From positions 199,667,609-199,731,608 of the forward strand of contig OU015492.1 in NCBI GenBank assembly GCA_907164885.2: a DNA stretch of 64,000 bases, given 5' to 3'. Below are positions 1 to 11,375 of the stretch, piece after piece. Numbering within the stretch: position 1 is the stretch's first letter; each line of letters begins with the position of its first letter. The translations under genes were made by a program, and so were the position numbers. The notes under the pieces are model-generated. The model had not been told where the DNA came from. It saw only the letters and a list, made by a program, of their open reading frames with translations, and ran no database searches. The DNA comes from Dolomedes plantarius (Eukaryota > Arthropoda > Arachnida > Araneae > Dolomedidae).

Positions 1-353
1 CCGACAGATTTTCTAAGTTTTTCTTAGACCCCTTCCTTTCACATGCTTTTATTTTTATTAATGAGATTGTTTATGATAACAGTACTTAACAGTGTTTATG
101 ATAACATTTGATATACATCAGATGATGTATATCTGATATATATCTGTAGATATCAGATGTTATATATATAATACTTGATATATATAACATCTGATATCTA
201 CCCTTACACTTTATTTCTATTTTTTTCTGGCTCTCCATGTATAACTAGTATTAATATTTTTAACTTTTCTCTTTTTCTCGTGTATTTTCAGGTAATAGAA
301 AATATTAATCTCTGCTAAAACCTAAAATATTTGTTCAGAATAATCCCTTAAAA
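1..353. other. AT-rich spacer with two hairpins
   Basis: No coding signal is visible. The stretch holds two near-perfect inverted repeats: TATACATC/GATGTATA around 112-131 with a 4-base loop, and a perfect 22-bp arm pair at 147-168 and 179-200 with a 10-base loop. Both are mainly A/T and could come from slippage or from a small foldback element. Confidence 0.6.
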
Positions 354-1034
354 TTATATTTTGTACATGTTATTTTAAGTAAAGTTCGTAAATGTTTTCG
401 AGATAAGAAAATTATAATATTTTCCATAGAGGAAATTTATTTCATTCTTCTCAAAGTTAAAAGTGAGGTGTATTATATATTTGAAAACCAGGAATTACCT
501 GATTATATAACTTTAATTGTTATAATTTATTTGAAAATGATTTAAAATTAAAATTGAATGTAGTTCAATGTTTTATAAATTTTGTTCAGTACTATTTTAG
601 TAGTTGACAAGTGAAAACATTTCATAGTTTTGCATATCAAACAATGGTTCATTGTTAAAGCTTAGCTGTTCAAGAAATATTTTGTTTTGAGACATCTTCA
701 AATACGTCTTGATAAGTTTATTCTTTGGTGATAAAAATAATAATATTCTGTCATCCTACAGTCTTATATTGCTGAATACGATAAGACTGAAAAAAGGACT
801 GAACAAAATTTATAAAACATTGAACTACATTCAATTTTAATTTTAAATCATTTTCAAATAAATTATATAAATTAAGATTATATAATCGGGTAATTCGTGA
901 TTTTCAAATATATATTACACCTCACTTTTAACTTTGAGAAGAATGAAATAAATTTCCTCTATGGAAAATATTATAATTTTCTTATCTTGAGAAAATTTAC
1001 GAAATTTACTTAAAATAACAAGTACAAAATATAA
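354..1034. repeat. Foldback repeat with ~237-bp inverted arms
   Basis: The segment 354-590 recurs as its reverse complement at 799-1034 with only scattered mismatches and small indels, around a spacer of about 208 bp. No target-site duplication is clear at the outer ends and there is no transposase, so the class (foldback or long-TIR MITE) is an inference. A transcript across it would fold into a long hairpin. Confidence 0.8.
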
Positions 1035-1896
1035 ACATACCTTTCGGTCATTGTCCAATGACGGTATATTAAAAAAATGTTGGAAATAAAAAAATCCCAC
1101 ATCCCACACAGTCGAGCATCAGAGTTGTAACAAATCTTGAACCATGTACGAACTGCAGACATTAACTGTGTAGGAAGATAATTGGCATAAATAGCGTGCG
1201 CCAAATGTTTCGCCAAAACAAAATCGCCAATTTTTACTGCCCAAAGAGCATTCCCGTCTATTTTTAGAAGTACCCCCCACTCATTCTCAGTAAAACGGTC
1301 CTTGCACGTGCAAGGAGTGTCCACAAAGGAATTTTACGACCCCAAGCGAGGGGCAGAACACAGCTGGCCGAGAGGAGGGGGGGGGGGTGGATGCGCGGTT
1401 AAAAAAAATTAAAACTAATTTATTAGTAAAATAATGAATATAAAAATATTATCATTATGCTAGATAACTACTTAGAGTTAAAAATGAATTTTACAAGAAT
1501 AACTGGAAATAAACAAAACTACATTGGTTTTAAAAAACGCTACTCCACGTAGCAACCAGTTGGGAAATACATTTTTCGTTTTTGTTTTAACACGTTTTAA
1601 ACCCATCAAATAGCGTCGGTTAGGGCGGTTTTTGTCAGGTTGCAGGAAAATACTATTTTATGCCCTGAGCCTATAAATCACGGCCCGGGATAATTTGCAC
1701 TAAATTAATTTTGAACGTGTCCACCTCAACAACTGAAAAACAAAGCTTTTTGTCTCTAATTTTTGTGCTGGATTTTGTGATTGCTGACCAATAAAAATAT
1801 TTCACAGGTAAGGAAACTTGATGATATTTTTTCATTAAAATATCAGAGCACCTCACTAGAATCAGCAGAAATCCATCACATATGCCTCATTATTTA
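1035..1896. other. Unassigned segment with a 104-codon minus frame
   Basis: An open frame of 104 codons on the minus strand (1010-1324) overlaps the right foldback arm. Its first two thirds have mixed composition (for example DGNALWAVKIGDFVLAKHL), but I recognise no domain and it ends inside the repeat. A G-rich tract lies near 1370-1395. It could be the 5' end of the hAT element whose 3' remnant is at 3700-4497, with the Tc1 element inserted between; that is speculation. Confidence 0.3.
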
Positions 1897-3560
1897 CAGT
1901 GGCTCCCAAAAGTGTTCGTACACTTACGATTTTCAATGAAATAGGGGTCTATCCATTAATTAAAATGAATATTTCAGAATGCGTATTTAACAATTAGATG
2001 TATAATCTATTCTTAATAAAACTACATGAAATATTTTAAAAACATAGTAAAACTTTATTTTTAAGAAACCAGTAATCAAAAAGTAACAAAAACTTTATCC
2101 ACAACAGTCATCGAACACTTGTAAAAAAATCTCTACTTATAAGAAAATATTTTAATTTTTCGTTAAATTAATATTTAGTAGGATATCCTTTAGCATCAAC
2201 AACAGCTTTTAAACGTCTGGGAATAGATTGCACTAGTTCTTTTGTAATTTCTGCATCAATGTTCATCCATTCTTCCATCATAATTGTTTTTAGTTCGCTT
2301 TTTCTTTTAAAAATGTCGTGTTTTCGTACTCGAACCTCCAGTTCTCTCCAAAAATGTTCTATTGAGTTTAAATCTGGCGATTGAGGTGGTGTTTTCAAAA
2401 CTTGTGGACAATTATAGAGGACACCAGAGGCGAACGTTGAGAGCCGTGGGCTTAGGATCGTTATCTGATTAAAAAAAATTAAAAATTTCAAATACCCAAA
2501 TTTTAGGCTGATAATTTTAAATTGTCTCTTAAAATATTTATATAAACAGAACGATTCATTATGCCATCAATAAATACCAAATTACTTAGTCCTGATGTTG
2601 ACATGCACTCCCACACAAGGACACCTCCACCGCCATGCTTAACTGTTTCTACTAAGTTCTTAGGATTAAGTTCCTCATTTTTTCTTCTCCATACAATTAT
2701 ACGCCCATCGGAACCAAAAATGATAAACTTGCTTTCATCGGCAAATAAGACATTATTCCAATAGGTTTGGGGCTTATTAATCATTGATAGTGCGAAGGAA
2801 AGCCCGAGCTTTCTGTTTTTCTCACTCACAAAAAAAATTGTACGGGCAGAACGCCCATAGAATCCAGCAGCTCTGAGAACTCTTCGAACAGTTTCAGGTG
2901 AAATTGAAAGTAGAAAATGTTTCATTAATTCTGCAGAAAGTTTTACAGCACTCAAACGTAGATTTTTCACAATTTTCTAATTAAAATCTCTGATCACGTT
3001 TTGTTAACTTTGCCGGACGACCTTTTCTTATCTTGATTTTGATCCGATTTTCTTCTTTAAAGCGTTTTATCACATACTGCACAGTATAATGGGATAAATT
3101 AAGTAATTTAGCAACATTCCGAACTGATTTACCACAACTATGATGAAAATAATCAATTTTCGATCAATGCTGTTTGTTGTTTCTTTGCAAGCCAATTTTT
3201 TAAATAATAAATAGAATATTACGGAATAGGCAAGCAAAAATTAAAGCCAAATGATATATTTTAAATGCCACCACAATTCAAAAATAAAAATAAAGCGCCA
3301 GGCGATAATTTTAGTTATGAATTTATCCGAAAATATTTCAGTGTACGATGACTTTTGTAAGATAGTTTTTGTTACTTTTTGATTATTGGTGTTTTAAAAA
3401 TAAAGTTTTACTATGTTTCAAAATATTTCATATCGTTTTGTTCAGAATAGATTATAAATTTTATTATTAAATGCCCATTCTGTAATATTCATTTTAATTA
3501 ATGGATAGATCCTTATTTCATTGAAAATCGTAAGTGTACGAGCACATTTTGGAGCCACTG
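1897..3560 (-). mobile_element. Tc1-type transposon, degenerate, long TIRs
   Basis: The element starts CAGTGGCTCC, ends GGAGCCACTG, and is flanked by TA on both sides (1895-1896, 3561-3562), the target duplication expected of Tc1/mariner. The inverted ends stay alignable for roughly 225 bp (about 1897-2125 and 3330-3560), much longer than the short TIRs of classical Tc1. The element is 1,664 bp, a normal size for the family, and carries a broken transposase on the minus strand. It cannot now make an active enzyme. Confidence 0.9.
2168..3180 (-). pseudogene. Tc1-like transposase pseudogene (DDE)
   Basis: Read on the minus strand, the fragments are, in order: a helix-turn-helix region near 3180-2975 (SCGKSVRNVAKLLNLSHY, then GRPAKLTKRD, the GRPR-like linker); the first catalytic Asp in FADESKF, within 2970-2503; a second-Asp motif of the QDNDPK type near 2465, readable only in a shifted frame; and the C-terminal part with SPDLNSIEHFW (catalytic Glu), ending in GYPTKY at 2168. 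At least two frameshifts and an upstream stop break the gene. In the family this enzyme cuts and joins DNA at the TIRs. The loss of frame, not the loss of catalytic residues, is what kills it. Confidence 0.88.
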
Positions 3561-3699
3561 TAGGTGTTCATATTCAAAATGAACTATTTCCCTTTTGGAA
3601 CAAAAAATAAGACATGAAATAATATCACTCTTAAAAATTTTGTAAATATTATTCTACTATTTTAGATTCCACCCCTGATCTAAGCAACCAAGACCGACT

Positions 3700-4497
3700 T
3701 ACTGTTGTAGTAAGATTTTGTTCTATTAAGTAATAAATCAAAGCAAATGGAAATTAGGGAGCATTTTTTGGGGATTATTTCAATATCAGATTTCCTTGAA
3801 CAGATAAATCAAATAGGTCTACAAAATGTAAATATGTGGAAAGTATGTTACATGATCCATTTAAAAATGAAAAATATATTATAGCTGAAGATTTATGCGA
3901 TGAAACTGACAACATTGCCCTCTATATTTCCCTTGAAATGAACGAGTGAAATGTGATTCATACCTATTTACAAACAACCTCATCTATCTGTGTCCAAATT
4001 AGTGATTACCATACGAATTTTATTAACATTGCCTGTGACTGTGGCTAGCGGGGAAAGAAGCTTTTCAAAACTTAAAATAATAAAAATTATTTGAGGTCTA
4101 CAATGGGACAAGAAAGGCTTTCAGACTTATCTATTATTAGCATCGAACAGGACATTTCGGAAGATATAGATGATCAGATATTATAACAGAATTTGCATTA
4201 AAAAAAGCAAGAAAGCAAAGATTATCTTTTTGACTGACTTATTAAGTATATGTATTAATAGATATGTGTTGTATGTATTTAATATAACGTATTCATTTAT
4301 GTTATATCAATACATTAATAATTATTATGTTAGGTTATAAAATTAAAAATTAAACTGATTTATAATATTTTCTGCATTCGTTGTTTCATTTAAGGTTAAA
4401 AATATTTCAGAGAAATTTCAATATATCCATGCGGTATGAGGGGGTGGGGGAAATTATTCTCGCACACGTCATCGCAGCTACCCTAGAAACTGCCCTG
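3700..4497 (+). pseudogene. hAT transposase C-terminal remnant
   Basis: From about 3993 one frame reads KLVITIRILLTLPVTVASGE followed by RSFSKLK, and after a one-base frameshift near 4085 it continues NYLRSTMGQERLSDLSIISI to a stop at 4184-4186. This is the hAT C-terminal dimerisation region, of the kind seen in ZMYM-like hAT proteins. Weaker frames back to about 3700 fit the preceding segment. Downstream, a G-rich stretch ends in TGCCCTG at 4497, plausible as a hAT terminus (reverse complement CAGGGCA). The element's 5' end was not found. It is dead: frameshifted and lacking its N-terminal and catalytic parts. Confidence 0.7.
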
Positions 4498-5523
4498 TAT
4501 TTACTAGCACATTAAAAGCTACTAAATTACTGTCAACATTACATACATACAAACACACACTTTCTAATTTTATCTCTGATGAGATGGAGTTGGTTTTTAT
4601 GAAGCATATTCGAAAATATGACTACAGTTCATATCAATGAGTGTTAAAACTTATAAAGTATTTGTACCTACATTTACATATACGTTGGTCTGCTATATGA
4701 AATTTATTTTCATGTCATCAATTATTTTATTCCATTTCCTAGATTCATTCTTTATTGTTCTATACATCACTAGCTATAAAGTATGCGAATAAATACTGTA
4801 AAAATGACGAATAAAATTCAATGTACCTCAATATTTTAATAACAATCTTATGACTTGTATAGAGGTTTAAAAATGTATGATATGTTTTTAGTGATTAATC
4901 TGTTTAAACATTTATTGAAATGCATTCGGATGCACTTTCATTTAAAAGAGAACTGTCCCTCGAAGTATTTTACTTATGCTATGAATATATCTATCTTCTG
5001 ATAAATAAAACGGTCATGTTATTCATTACAAAATCAATATACTTACCCCCCCCCCGCGAAAAAAAAGTGCCGAAAATAAGCTAAAATGGTCATGTTCTAT
5101 AATAAAAAATGGCTCCAATTCCTGCGTCACGAAATATTTAAATCATGAAAATAATTATCAAACACCATCACCGAAAAATTTGAAGTCCAAATAAGTGTAA
5201 CCCAGCGGTCTACCAAAAAACGAAATGTAGAGCCTAACGATTACCCCCTACCACCCGGCAACGGGTGGTAGGGTTGCCCAAGTAAATCGCAGAGAACCTG
5301 AGTATGAAATGAAGCGCCAGATAGATACCCGCTTTGGCATCCAAGAGAGTCTGCCCGAAAAGTCCGTCTTAATCAAAATGAAAAACAAATTTAGGCAGGT
5401 ACTACTCTTACTCTCTTGTGCATAAACTCTTGATCAAAAAAATTATCCATTTGTAAGTGGATGTTTATTTCATTTCTATATAAAAGCCAAAAATAAATTA
5501 ATAATCTAACAATAGTTGATGTC
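4498..5523. other. AT-rich intergenic sequence
   Basis: I see no gene. A run of about 11 C lies near 5045, a small GC-rich island with a perfect hairpin lies at 5246-5273 (listed separately), and the rest is plain A/T-rich sequence. Confidence 0.5.
5246..5273. repeat. Perfect 12-bp hairpin with GCAA tetraloop
   Basis: CCCTACCACCCG and its exact complement CGGGTGGTAGGG enclose GCAA, a GNRA-type tetraloop. The stem is much more GC-rich than its surroundings. No gene or poly-U terminator context is visible. It may be the tip of an unrecognised element. Confidence 0.75.
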
Positions 5524-6090
5524 TGTCAAAACACGACGGCTAGATAGTAAATGAATGTACTAATACACAATTATATTCAACACATCATTGTCAAATGTTG
5601 AAAATCATAATAATGCGCAGAAGAACAAATTGTGATTAAGCGGCTTCGCGCTTAGTGAGTATCTAAAGACAGATTTAAAAATGTCACTGAGCATGTGCAG
5701 AAAGCAATCTTTTAAATTGTAAATTATCGCTAATTAAACAGCATGAAATAAACAGTTTCCATGAGGTTTACTGTTGTATTTCACAAATATAATTATCATA
5801 AAAATAAATAGGCAGAGATAGGTCTAGAGAGACTTCTCGGAAATAAACGTGTTTACCATTAAACTGTCACTGAGCGTGCGCGGAAACAGTGAGTTTTAAA
5901 GACAGATTTAAACATGCCACTGAGCTGCGTAAAAAATCAATTGTAAATTATTGCTAATTAATGGAAATTGCTGTCACAAAAACCAAATTTAACAAATCTA
6001 CAGATTAAATCTTTCGTTTAAGACCAAAATGAAGTAAATTGATGCAGTAGTTTTCTCCTCACGGACTGCCCAAAAAGTCGGCTTAGCAAA
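5524..6090 (+). repeat. Dispersed repeat A, copy 1
   Basis: This segment is matched in reverse complement by 13112-13693, beginning near TGTCAAAACAYGAC and ending near GCCGAC/GTCGGC next to TTGCTAAGC. Inside are three related sub-blocks, each with a motif like TCTGCGCATGCTCAGT, spaced about 140-190 bp. No open frame, no clear TIR and no target duplication were seen. The two copies differ by many substitutions and small indels, so they are not a recent duplication. Confidence 0.82.
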
Positions 6091-6411
6091 TTAAATATAT
6101 GTTGAGTTGATATAATTATGCATATATCACATAGTATAACCGAAGAGATTATAGTGATATCAGCCGTATACTTCTGATATAATTCAATCTTGTCATACAG
6201 GAAAAATTTATGTGAATATTTCGTGCAAAAGAAGTTCACAAAAGTGCATAAATAATTATATGAAAAGTCTGTTTAAATCTAACTTCGCCCTCCCTTTCAA
6301 ATCCATATTCTGATGCAGATTTCTGTTACTTGTGGTTACGAATCGGACTATCGATTCCGGGACGTTACAGGGAGAGCGGTTTCGCGTCGATTCCTATCCA
6401 ACCATCACCGG
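6091..6411. other. Spacer up to assembly gap
   Basis: Nothing gene-like is visible. The last 60 bases are less AT-rich (around TTCCGGGACGTTACAGGG) and are cut by the gap. Confidence 0.4.
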
Positions 6412-6511
6412 NNNNNNNNNNNNNNNNNNNNNNNNNNNNNNNNNNNNNNNNNNNNNNNNNNNNNNNNNNNNNNNNNNNNNNNNNNNNNNNNNNNNNNNNN
6501 NNNNNNNNNNN
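6412..6511. other. Assembly gap (100 N)
   Basis: Exactly 100 N characters, the conventional placeholder for a gap of unknown size. Open frames across it are artefacts. The Helitron-like copy to its right has lost its 5' end here. Confidence 1.
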
Positions 6512-6903
6512 TCGAATTTTTACCTCCATTTCCTGATTTTGGTGAATTTTTAAAGATTAATTTTTAGAATTTATTTATTAAATGCTGATCACGTGATTTC
6601 TTTTTCTGGTACTTTCATAAATTTATCGTCACGTGCGTAACTACTAAATAGACAAAAAAAAATATTTTTTTCTCTTTCTAATGCAGCAGACGATTGGATA
6701 TTATCCAAAAAAATGCATATCCCTTACGATTTTTTTTATAAATATATATATATACATAGATATATATTTTACATCAATTGTATACATTGATCATCGCATT
6801 TATTATAAATATATATATTTATTTTTTGGCATAAATTGCATACGTTGACCGTTGTATTTAATTTGAATGTACTCCGTAGCGAAGCGCGGGTTTTTCAGCT
6901 AGT
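6512..6903 (+). mobile_element. Helitron-like non-autonomous element, 3' part
   Basis: The sequence matches the 3' half of the copies at 24480-25161, 30399-31082 and 53289-54017, sharing blocks such as AAATGCTGATCACGTGATTT and GACCGTTGTATTTAATTTGA. It ends CCGTAGCGAAGCGCGGG (a short imperfect hairpin), TTTTTCAG, CTAGT: a hairpin a few bases before a CTRRT-type terminus, as in Helitron 3' ends. The 5' half falls in the assembly gap. Confidence 0.72.
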
Positions 6904-7398
6904 CTACACATAAAAATCGTCCGTACCGTATGCCCCCGGTTAGTTTTACATTTTCAAAAGTGCATTTGCACCACTTTCATGGTGGTGTTTTGTAAATTTT
7001 TTAAGTTTTATAATATGGTTATTTAATACTTATCAAAAATGACTGTTTTCTATGCGTTATCTATAGTATTTGAAACTTCTACCTGTAGAGTTTTTAAAAT
7101 TTCACTGTATGGCAATTTAAATGTGGAATTTTGTAAGAGGTCAGAGGGGGTGGAGTGTTAATTTGTTCCCGGGATCATCGGTATGTCTTTGAAAACATAG
7201 ATGGTTATATTAATTTGAAATTTTTTAAATAAACGTTTAGCAAAATATTTCTTTAATGTTGGATGTATTGATTTATAGGATTACAGTATAAAATTGAAAC
7301 AAAAATAGTAATTGCTGTAATAAATTAAAACAATGCAATATGATAAGTCCCTTTTCTGATTAATATCGTAAAAATTGCAGTCTGAATGAGTAATGCTG
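6904..7398. other. AT-rich spacer
   Basis: No gene or repeat recognised. Short runs of T and a G-rich patch (7140-7155) are the only notable points. Confidence 0.4.
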
Positions 7399-7722
7399 AT
7401 GCTTACTCCACACCAACGGCGACAGCAACAAAAGACATACATATTTTGCCACCTGTGTCTGTGGATGTCATTAAAGTCTTTACACCGCTAGAAGACGGGT
7501 AGAAGAAGCAATTTATTTGCGCATGCGCATAATCTTCTCTTTCTATTTTGATTGGCTGTCGAGTATGGCGGCAGAGACGAATGTTGAACTTTTTCTAACA
7601 TGAAACCGCAGAGACCAGAGACGGAGACGAACCGGGGGATTGAACATTCGTTTGTAATACGCATGCGTAACAACGAACATACATGATCTTCGTCTCCATT
7701 GCTGTTGGTGTGGAGTAAGCAT
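7399..7722. mobile_element. MITE, tandem unit 1
   Basis: Begins ATGCTTACTCCACACCAAC and ends with the exact reverse complement of that 19-mer at 7704-7722. The body includes GATTGGCTGTCGAGTATGG and two GCATGCG-type palindromes. It sits head to tail with a second copy at 7719-8033 that shares the junction. There is no transposase: the open frames across the pair are paralogous artefacts of the repeat. Confidence 0.8.
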
Positions 7723-8033
7723 TACTCCACACCAACGGCGACAGCAACGAAAGACAGTCACATTTTTCCACCTGTCTCTGTGGCTGTCACAAAAGCCTTC
7801 ACACCGCTAGGAGACAGGGAGACAAGGCAATTTAATTGCGCATAATCTTCTCTTTCCATTCTGATTGGCTGTCGAGCATGGCGGCAGAGACAAAAGGTGA
7901 ACTTTTTCCAAGACTTGAAACCGCAGAGACAAGAGACGGAGACGAACCGGGGAAGGGAAATTTTGTTTGTTATACGCATGCGTAGCAACGAAGATACATT
8001 TCGTCTCCATTGCTGTTATTGTGAAGTAAGCAT
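7719..8033. mobile_element. MITE, tandem unit 2
   Basis: A diverged second copy of the preceding unit, with the same start (GCATTACTCCACACCAACGG), the same internal GATTGGCTGTCGAGCATGGC, and an end GTGAAGTAAGCAT, a mutated version of the first unit's end. The flanks of the pair (TAATGCTG before, TAATGACTG after) resemble an 8-9-bp target duplication, which would suggest that the pair inserted as one unit. Confidence 0.78.
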
Positions 8034-8639
8034 TAATGACTGATTTAGTACTTGAATTTAGTAGTAAAAAATTCTTTTAGAGGAACACACAACTTTCACG
8101 ACAGTAAATAAAAGGGTGGCAACTGATTTTTATTAATTAATAGTTCTCCGTCATTCCAAGGATCATTGGGGGGTATTACCTCTATGGACAATTCACGAAT
8201 GCATACAGACCATCACCTATAAATTCCACTCTAGTCGCACAGAGATTGCCCATAAAGGCAATCAGACCTAATGGTCCTCGGTCTGATGAAAAACTATTCA
8301 TAAATCCAAAAGTAGTTGCTACCGTTTTATGCTTTTTCCCTAACATTCCTTGTACGTTATTCGTCCAATCTGTATACTATTAATTATTAATTAAGAATAC
8401 TCTGATAAAAGAGCAGAGGACTGTTTAAAATGTTTACACAAATCCAGCTGAATATTTTAAGAAATATTGATTTTTGCATTCATAAGTTAAAATCAGAATG
8501 ATTTAACGTGTCAAACATTAAAAGAAAAAAGCAGCCCCAGTATAAAGAGGATGTTACTATATTTCCATGTTTTATTTGCTGTTTGCCATTGCTGGGCATT
8601 TGTCAAACAAATTTCCGTATATTATCCTCGAGAATCATT
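8034..8639. other. Unassigned spacer with two adjacent hairpins
   Basis: No gene seen. GATTGCC/GGCAATC (8244-8263) and TCAGACC/GGTCTGA (8262-8286) form two overlapping stem-loops in a less AT-rich patch, 8155-8345, that could be an old SINE or LTR piece. The remainder is AT-rich. Confidence 0.4.
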
Positions 8640-8902
8640 GGTTGCTTTCCATGGGAGTACCGTATAGGTTAACCAACACCGCCCCCTGATGCCAACTCAA
8701 TTTTCATCGAGCACCCCCAGGGGTGATGTCTGGGGGTATCGTACCTTCCCCACTGGCCTCAAAGAACTTTCTAGTCTACGGATTTAGCGTGCCCATATCC
8801 GGCCAAGACACGAAAGTGTATTTAATGACACTTTTCGAGATTCGATCCGAACACCCTAAGTACCGAAAGCCGACGCGCAACCAATAGGCGACATCTGGCC
8901 CA
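8640..8902 (-). mobile_element. tRNA-derived SINE
   Basis: On the minus strand, 8902-8836 reads like a tRNA head. An A-box-like region (TCGCCTATTGGTTGCGCGTC) and the TCGGCTTTCGG arm are followed by a B-box-like GTTCGGATCGAATCTC. These are the internal RNA polymerase III promoter elements of tRNA-derived SINEs. A GC-richer body (CCCCCAGACATCACCCCTGG and its surroundings) runs to about 8640. The 3' boundary and tail are not sharp. It does not fold into a complete tRNA, so it is not a tRNA gene. Confidence 0.68.
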
Positions 8903-9630
8903 TATGTTTACATGCAGTGGATAAATTGTAACTATGCTCAATAATAGTCCAAATTTGTTTTGTAAAGGCATAAACAGGCCGATTATAATTTATAAATACT
9001 ATATGATCATCAATTTCAACCCATTAAAAAAATATATTTCGAAAGAAAAGCTTTGACTGGAGTATACTTGAAGGTGTAAGTATGTCTCAATTTAATAATT
9101 GTTTAATTTATTATATAAATAGGAACTGTAGAGTACTGTCAACAACTACACCCTGTGAATAAAAATCCATATAATCCAACGCGATGAAAGCTGAGGTCGC
9201 ACACTCCCTGGAGTAAGAAAACGCCTCTATCCTATCGTGTATCGAAAGCTAATTTTCGTCTCATTAGAACATAGATGTCGAACGTATCGCAAGCTTGTCT
9301 GTCGGCAACACAAAGCAGGTTTCCGCACTAGTGAAACAACTTTCTAAATTGTTTATGCAAAAGTTAATGAATAAAATTATGCATAAACTATCAGCAATGA
9401 AACTTTTCATTTCTGCAGTTTACAGTGCTACATCAAAAGCAGTTTCTTTAAGAGCCGTCTCGACTAATCGTAACTGCCTAATTCTGAGAAAGATGCTTTA
9501 AGGTTGTGCACTTCTTTGTTTTTTCGAAAAGCAGCACTTACATATAAATGATCAAATTTAGATTGAATGCTTTTAATATTATATTATTATTATTATCATT
9601 TATACTTTAATTCAATCATTTAAAGGAAAT
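8903..9630. other. Unassigned sequence
   Basis: A 68-codon plus frame (9295-9501) has no recognisable domain and ordinary composition for chance. No repeat structure is evident. The 5-bp target duplication GAAAT of the next element starts at 9626. Confidence 0.35.
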
Positions 9631-9891
9631 TGTAGAAGTGAAAATGGTATAATTCCCCACGGTGTGTGGACAATAAAGAATGTATTATAAAGGATGCAGA
9701 GGCAGGGGTAAATACAGGATTGTAAACCAATAAAAAATAGAAGAATAGCTGTCGGTGTGGCCAGTGATAGCGATCTGAAGTCTAAATTTTATTGGTTTAC
9801 AATCCTGTATTTACCCCTGCCTCTGCATCCTTTATAATACATTCTTTATTGTCCATACACCGTGGGGAATTATACCATTTTCACTTCTACA
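9631..9891. mobile_element. Hairpin MITE with 105-bp arms and GAAAT flanks
   Basis: The arms 9631-9735 and 9787-9891 are reverse complements over 105 bp with about one difference, separated by a 51-bp loop. GAAAT occurs directly at both outer edges (9626-9630 and 9892-9896), a likely 5-bp target duplication. It has no coding capacity. The near-identity of the arms implies recent origin or arm homogenisation. A transcript would be an almost perfect 105-bp double-stranded RNA stem. Confidence 0.85.
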
Positions 9892-9896
9892 GAAAT

Positions 9897-11375
9897 AAAC
9901 AAAAGTTTATACGATATCGGTTCCAATAGCTCCATAAATTTTTCACACATCTAAAAATTTGTCACCAATCCGGAATCGTTTGGAAAGTTAAATGCAATTA
10001 AACTGATTGAAGGATTTCCACTAGGTATTGAATCTCGGTAGTCAATGACTTTTCATCTAGATTTACTTAGTTCTGACCATTTTCAGAAAAACTTATATTT
10101 CTTTGATTCCTTCAGATATAAGGAAGGACCATAAATGTAATTTATAAATTTTTGAATGGCTAAATTTAGAATTCCTTGAAAGGTAACCAATATATATTTT
10201 TCCAGTCTAAATGGAAATAAAAATATGACGCTTTGAGAAATGATCGCCAAACAGTTTTCTTTTCTTAATATCACCTAAAAAATCTGTTATACATGAAACA
10301 AAAGTTTTCCATTTCCTCTACGTCAAACTAGCTGGCAAGTCAAAAATCATTTTTGGCACGTGAGTCATAAAATGGCTCACAAACCTTGCAATAGATGATG
10401 CACTAAACTGTTATGAAGGGTATTCCTAACATCACTCTTGTGTTTTGCAAAAAATCCTACCATGAAATTTCTTGGAGCGGCAGAATATGTGTTAAATTTT
10501 CAGGTAGTTTATCATTTAGATCAGAAATTTCACTTAGAAGAATTCCCAATATTTAAGTACTACATCTTAGACTCAGTATTTAGGGATTTCAAAGAACTCC
10601 GGAACACGCTAGTCAAGCCTATTTTTTCCATGTTTTTATTAACTTGCTTTCTTGTTTGTGTGTGTATTTGTGTGTCTGTCAAGTACGAATCTTGTAATCG
10701 ATTTATAACTAACTTTCCGACTAGCTAGATATTTGAAACTTTTATAATAGCTCAGAACACGATGACAATGCATTATTTTAATACTTTTAGCCATCTTACA
10801 CATATTTTTACCACGTTTTTATTATTTTCAGTTAATTATGCTTTGTAGACTGTTGCAGCAATATATCGGCCGGAACGGTAACGAAAAGTTAAACGCAAGA
10901 TAACTTCCAATTAACTTCATTTTCTTTCAAGTTGATGGGATAATTCCTCAAATTTTTTTTAAATTTTCTAAGTATTTATTAATACATAGAATTGTCAAGT
11001 TTATATGATTCAACAGAAAACTTAAAAACATGGTATATAAAATGTTCTTTTTATTTTGTAATTATTATTTTCCTAATTTAAGAATGCGCTAGAGCTTTTA
11101 GAGTTGAATAAAATTTTCCATTTGCTACCTTGCATCGGACAAGAAATTTAGGAATTACTGCTTATTCGTAATGACTGGCGTAGTTTAGATTTACTGGCTG
11201 TACATATGTATATAACATACAAAACCAAAAACCCTTTCCCAAATTCCAAATTCGTTTTAATTCCCTTTGAAATTACTTGGGCGCAAGCAAGCTATTTTCG
11301 TTTTAAGAACAAAGGAATTGAGTATATCCTAAATACAAATGGAAGGCACTTAATATATCATTCCTTAACCCCCAG
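9897..11375. other. AT-rich region without clear genes
   Basis: Short open frames (10083-10274 minus, 10438-10728 plus, 11206-11400 plus) show no domain. The 96-codon plus frame has a hydrophobic stretch (MFLLTCFLVCVCICVSV) that follows a TGTG-rich simple sequence and is probably chance. Confidence 0.35.

Noticed and set aside
6313..6567. Open frames spanning 6412-6511
   Set aside because: They run through 100 N characters; the continuity is an artefact.
7720..7990. CRISPR-like array or tandem satellite
   Set aside because: Only two long units with terminal inverted repeats are present; that is a MITE pair.
7488..8010. Four similar minus frames that look like paralogous small proteins
   Set aside because: The similarity is due to the tandem MITE; frames differ between units and have no shared start.
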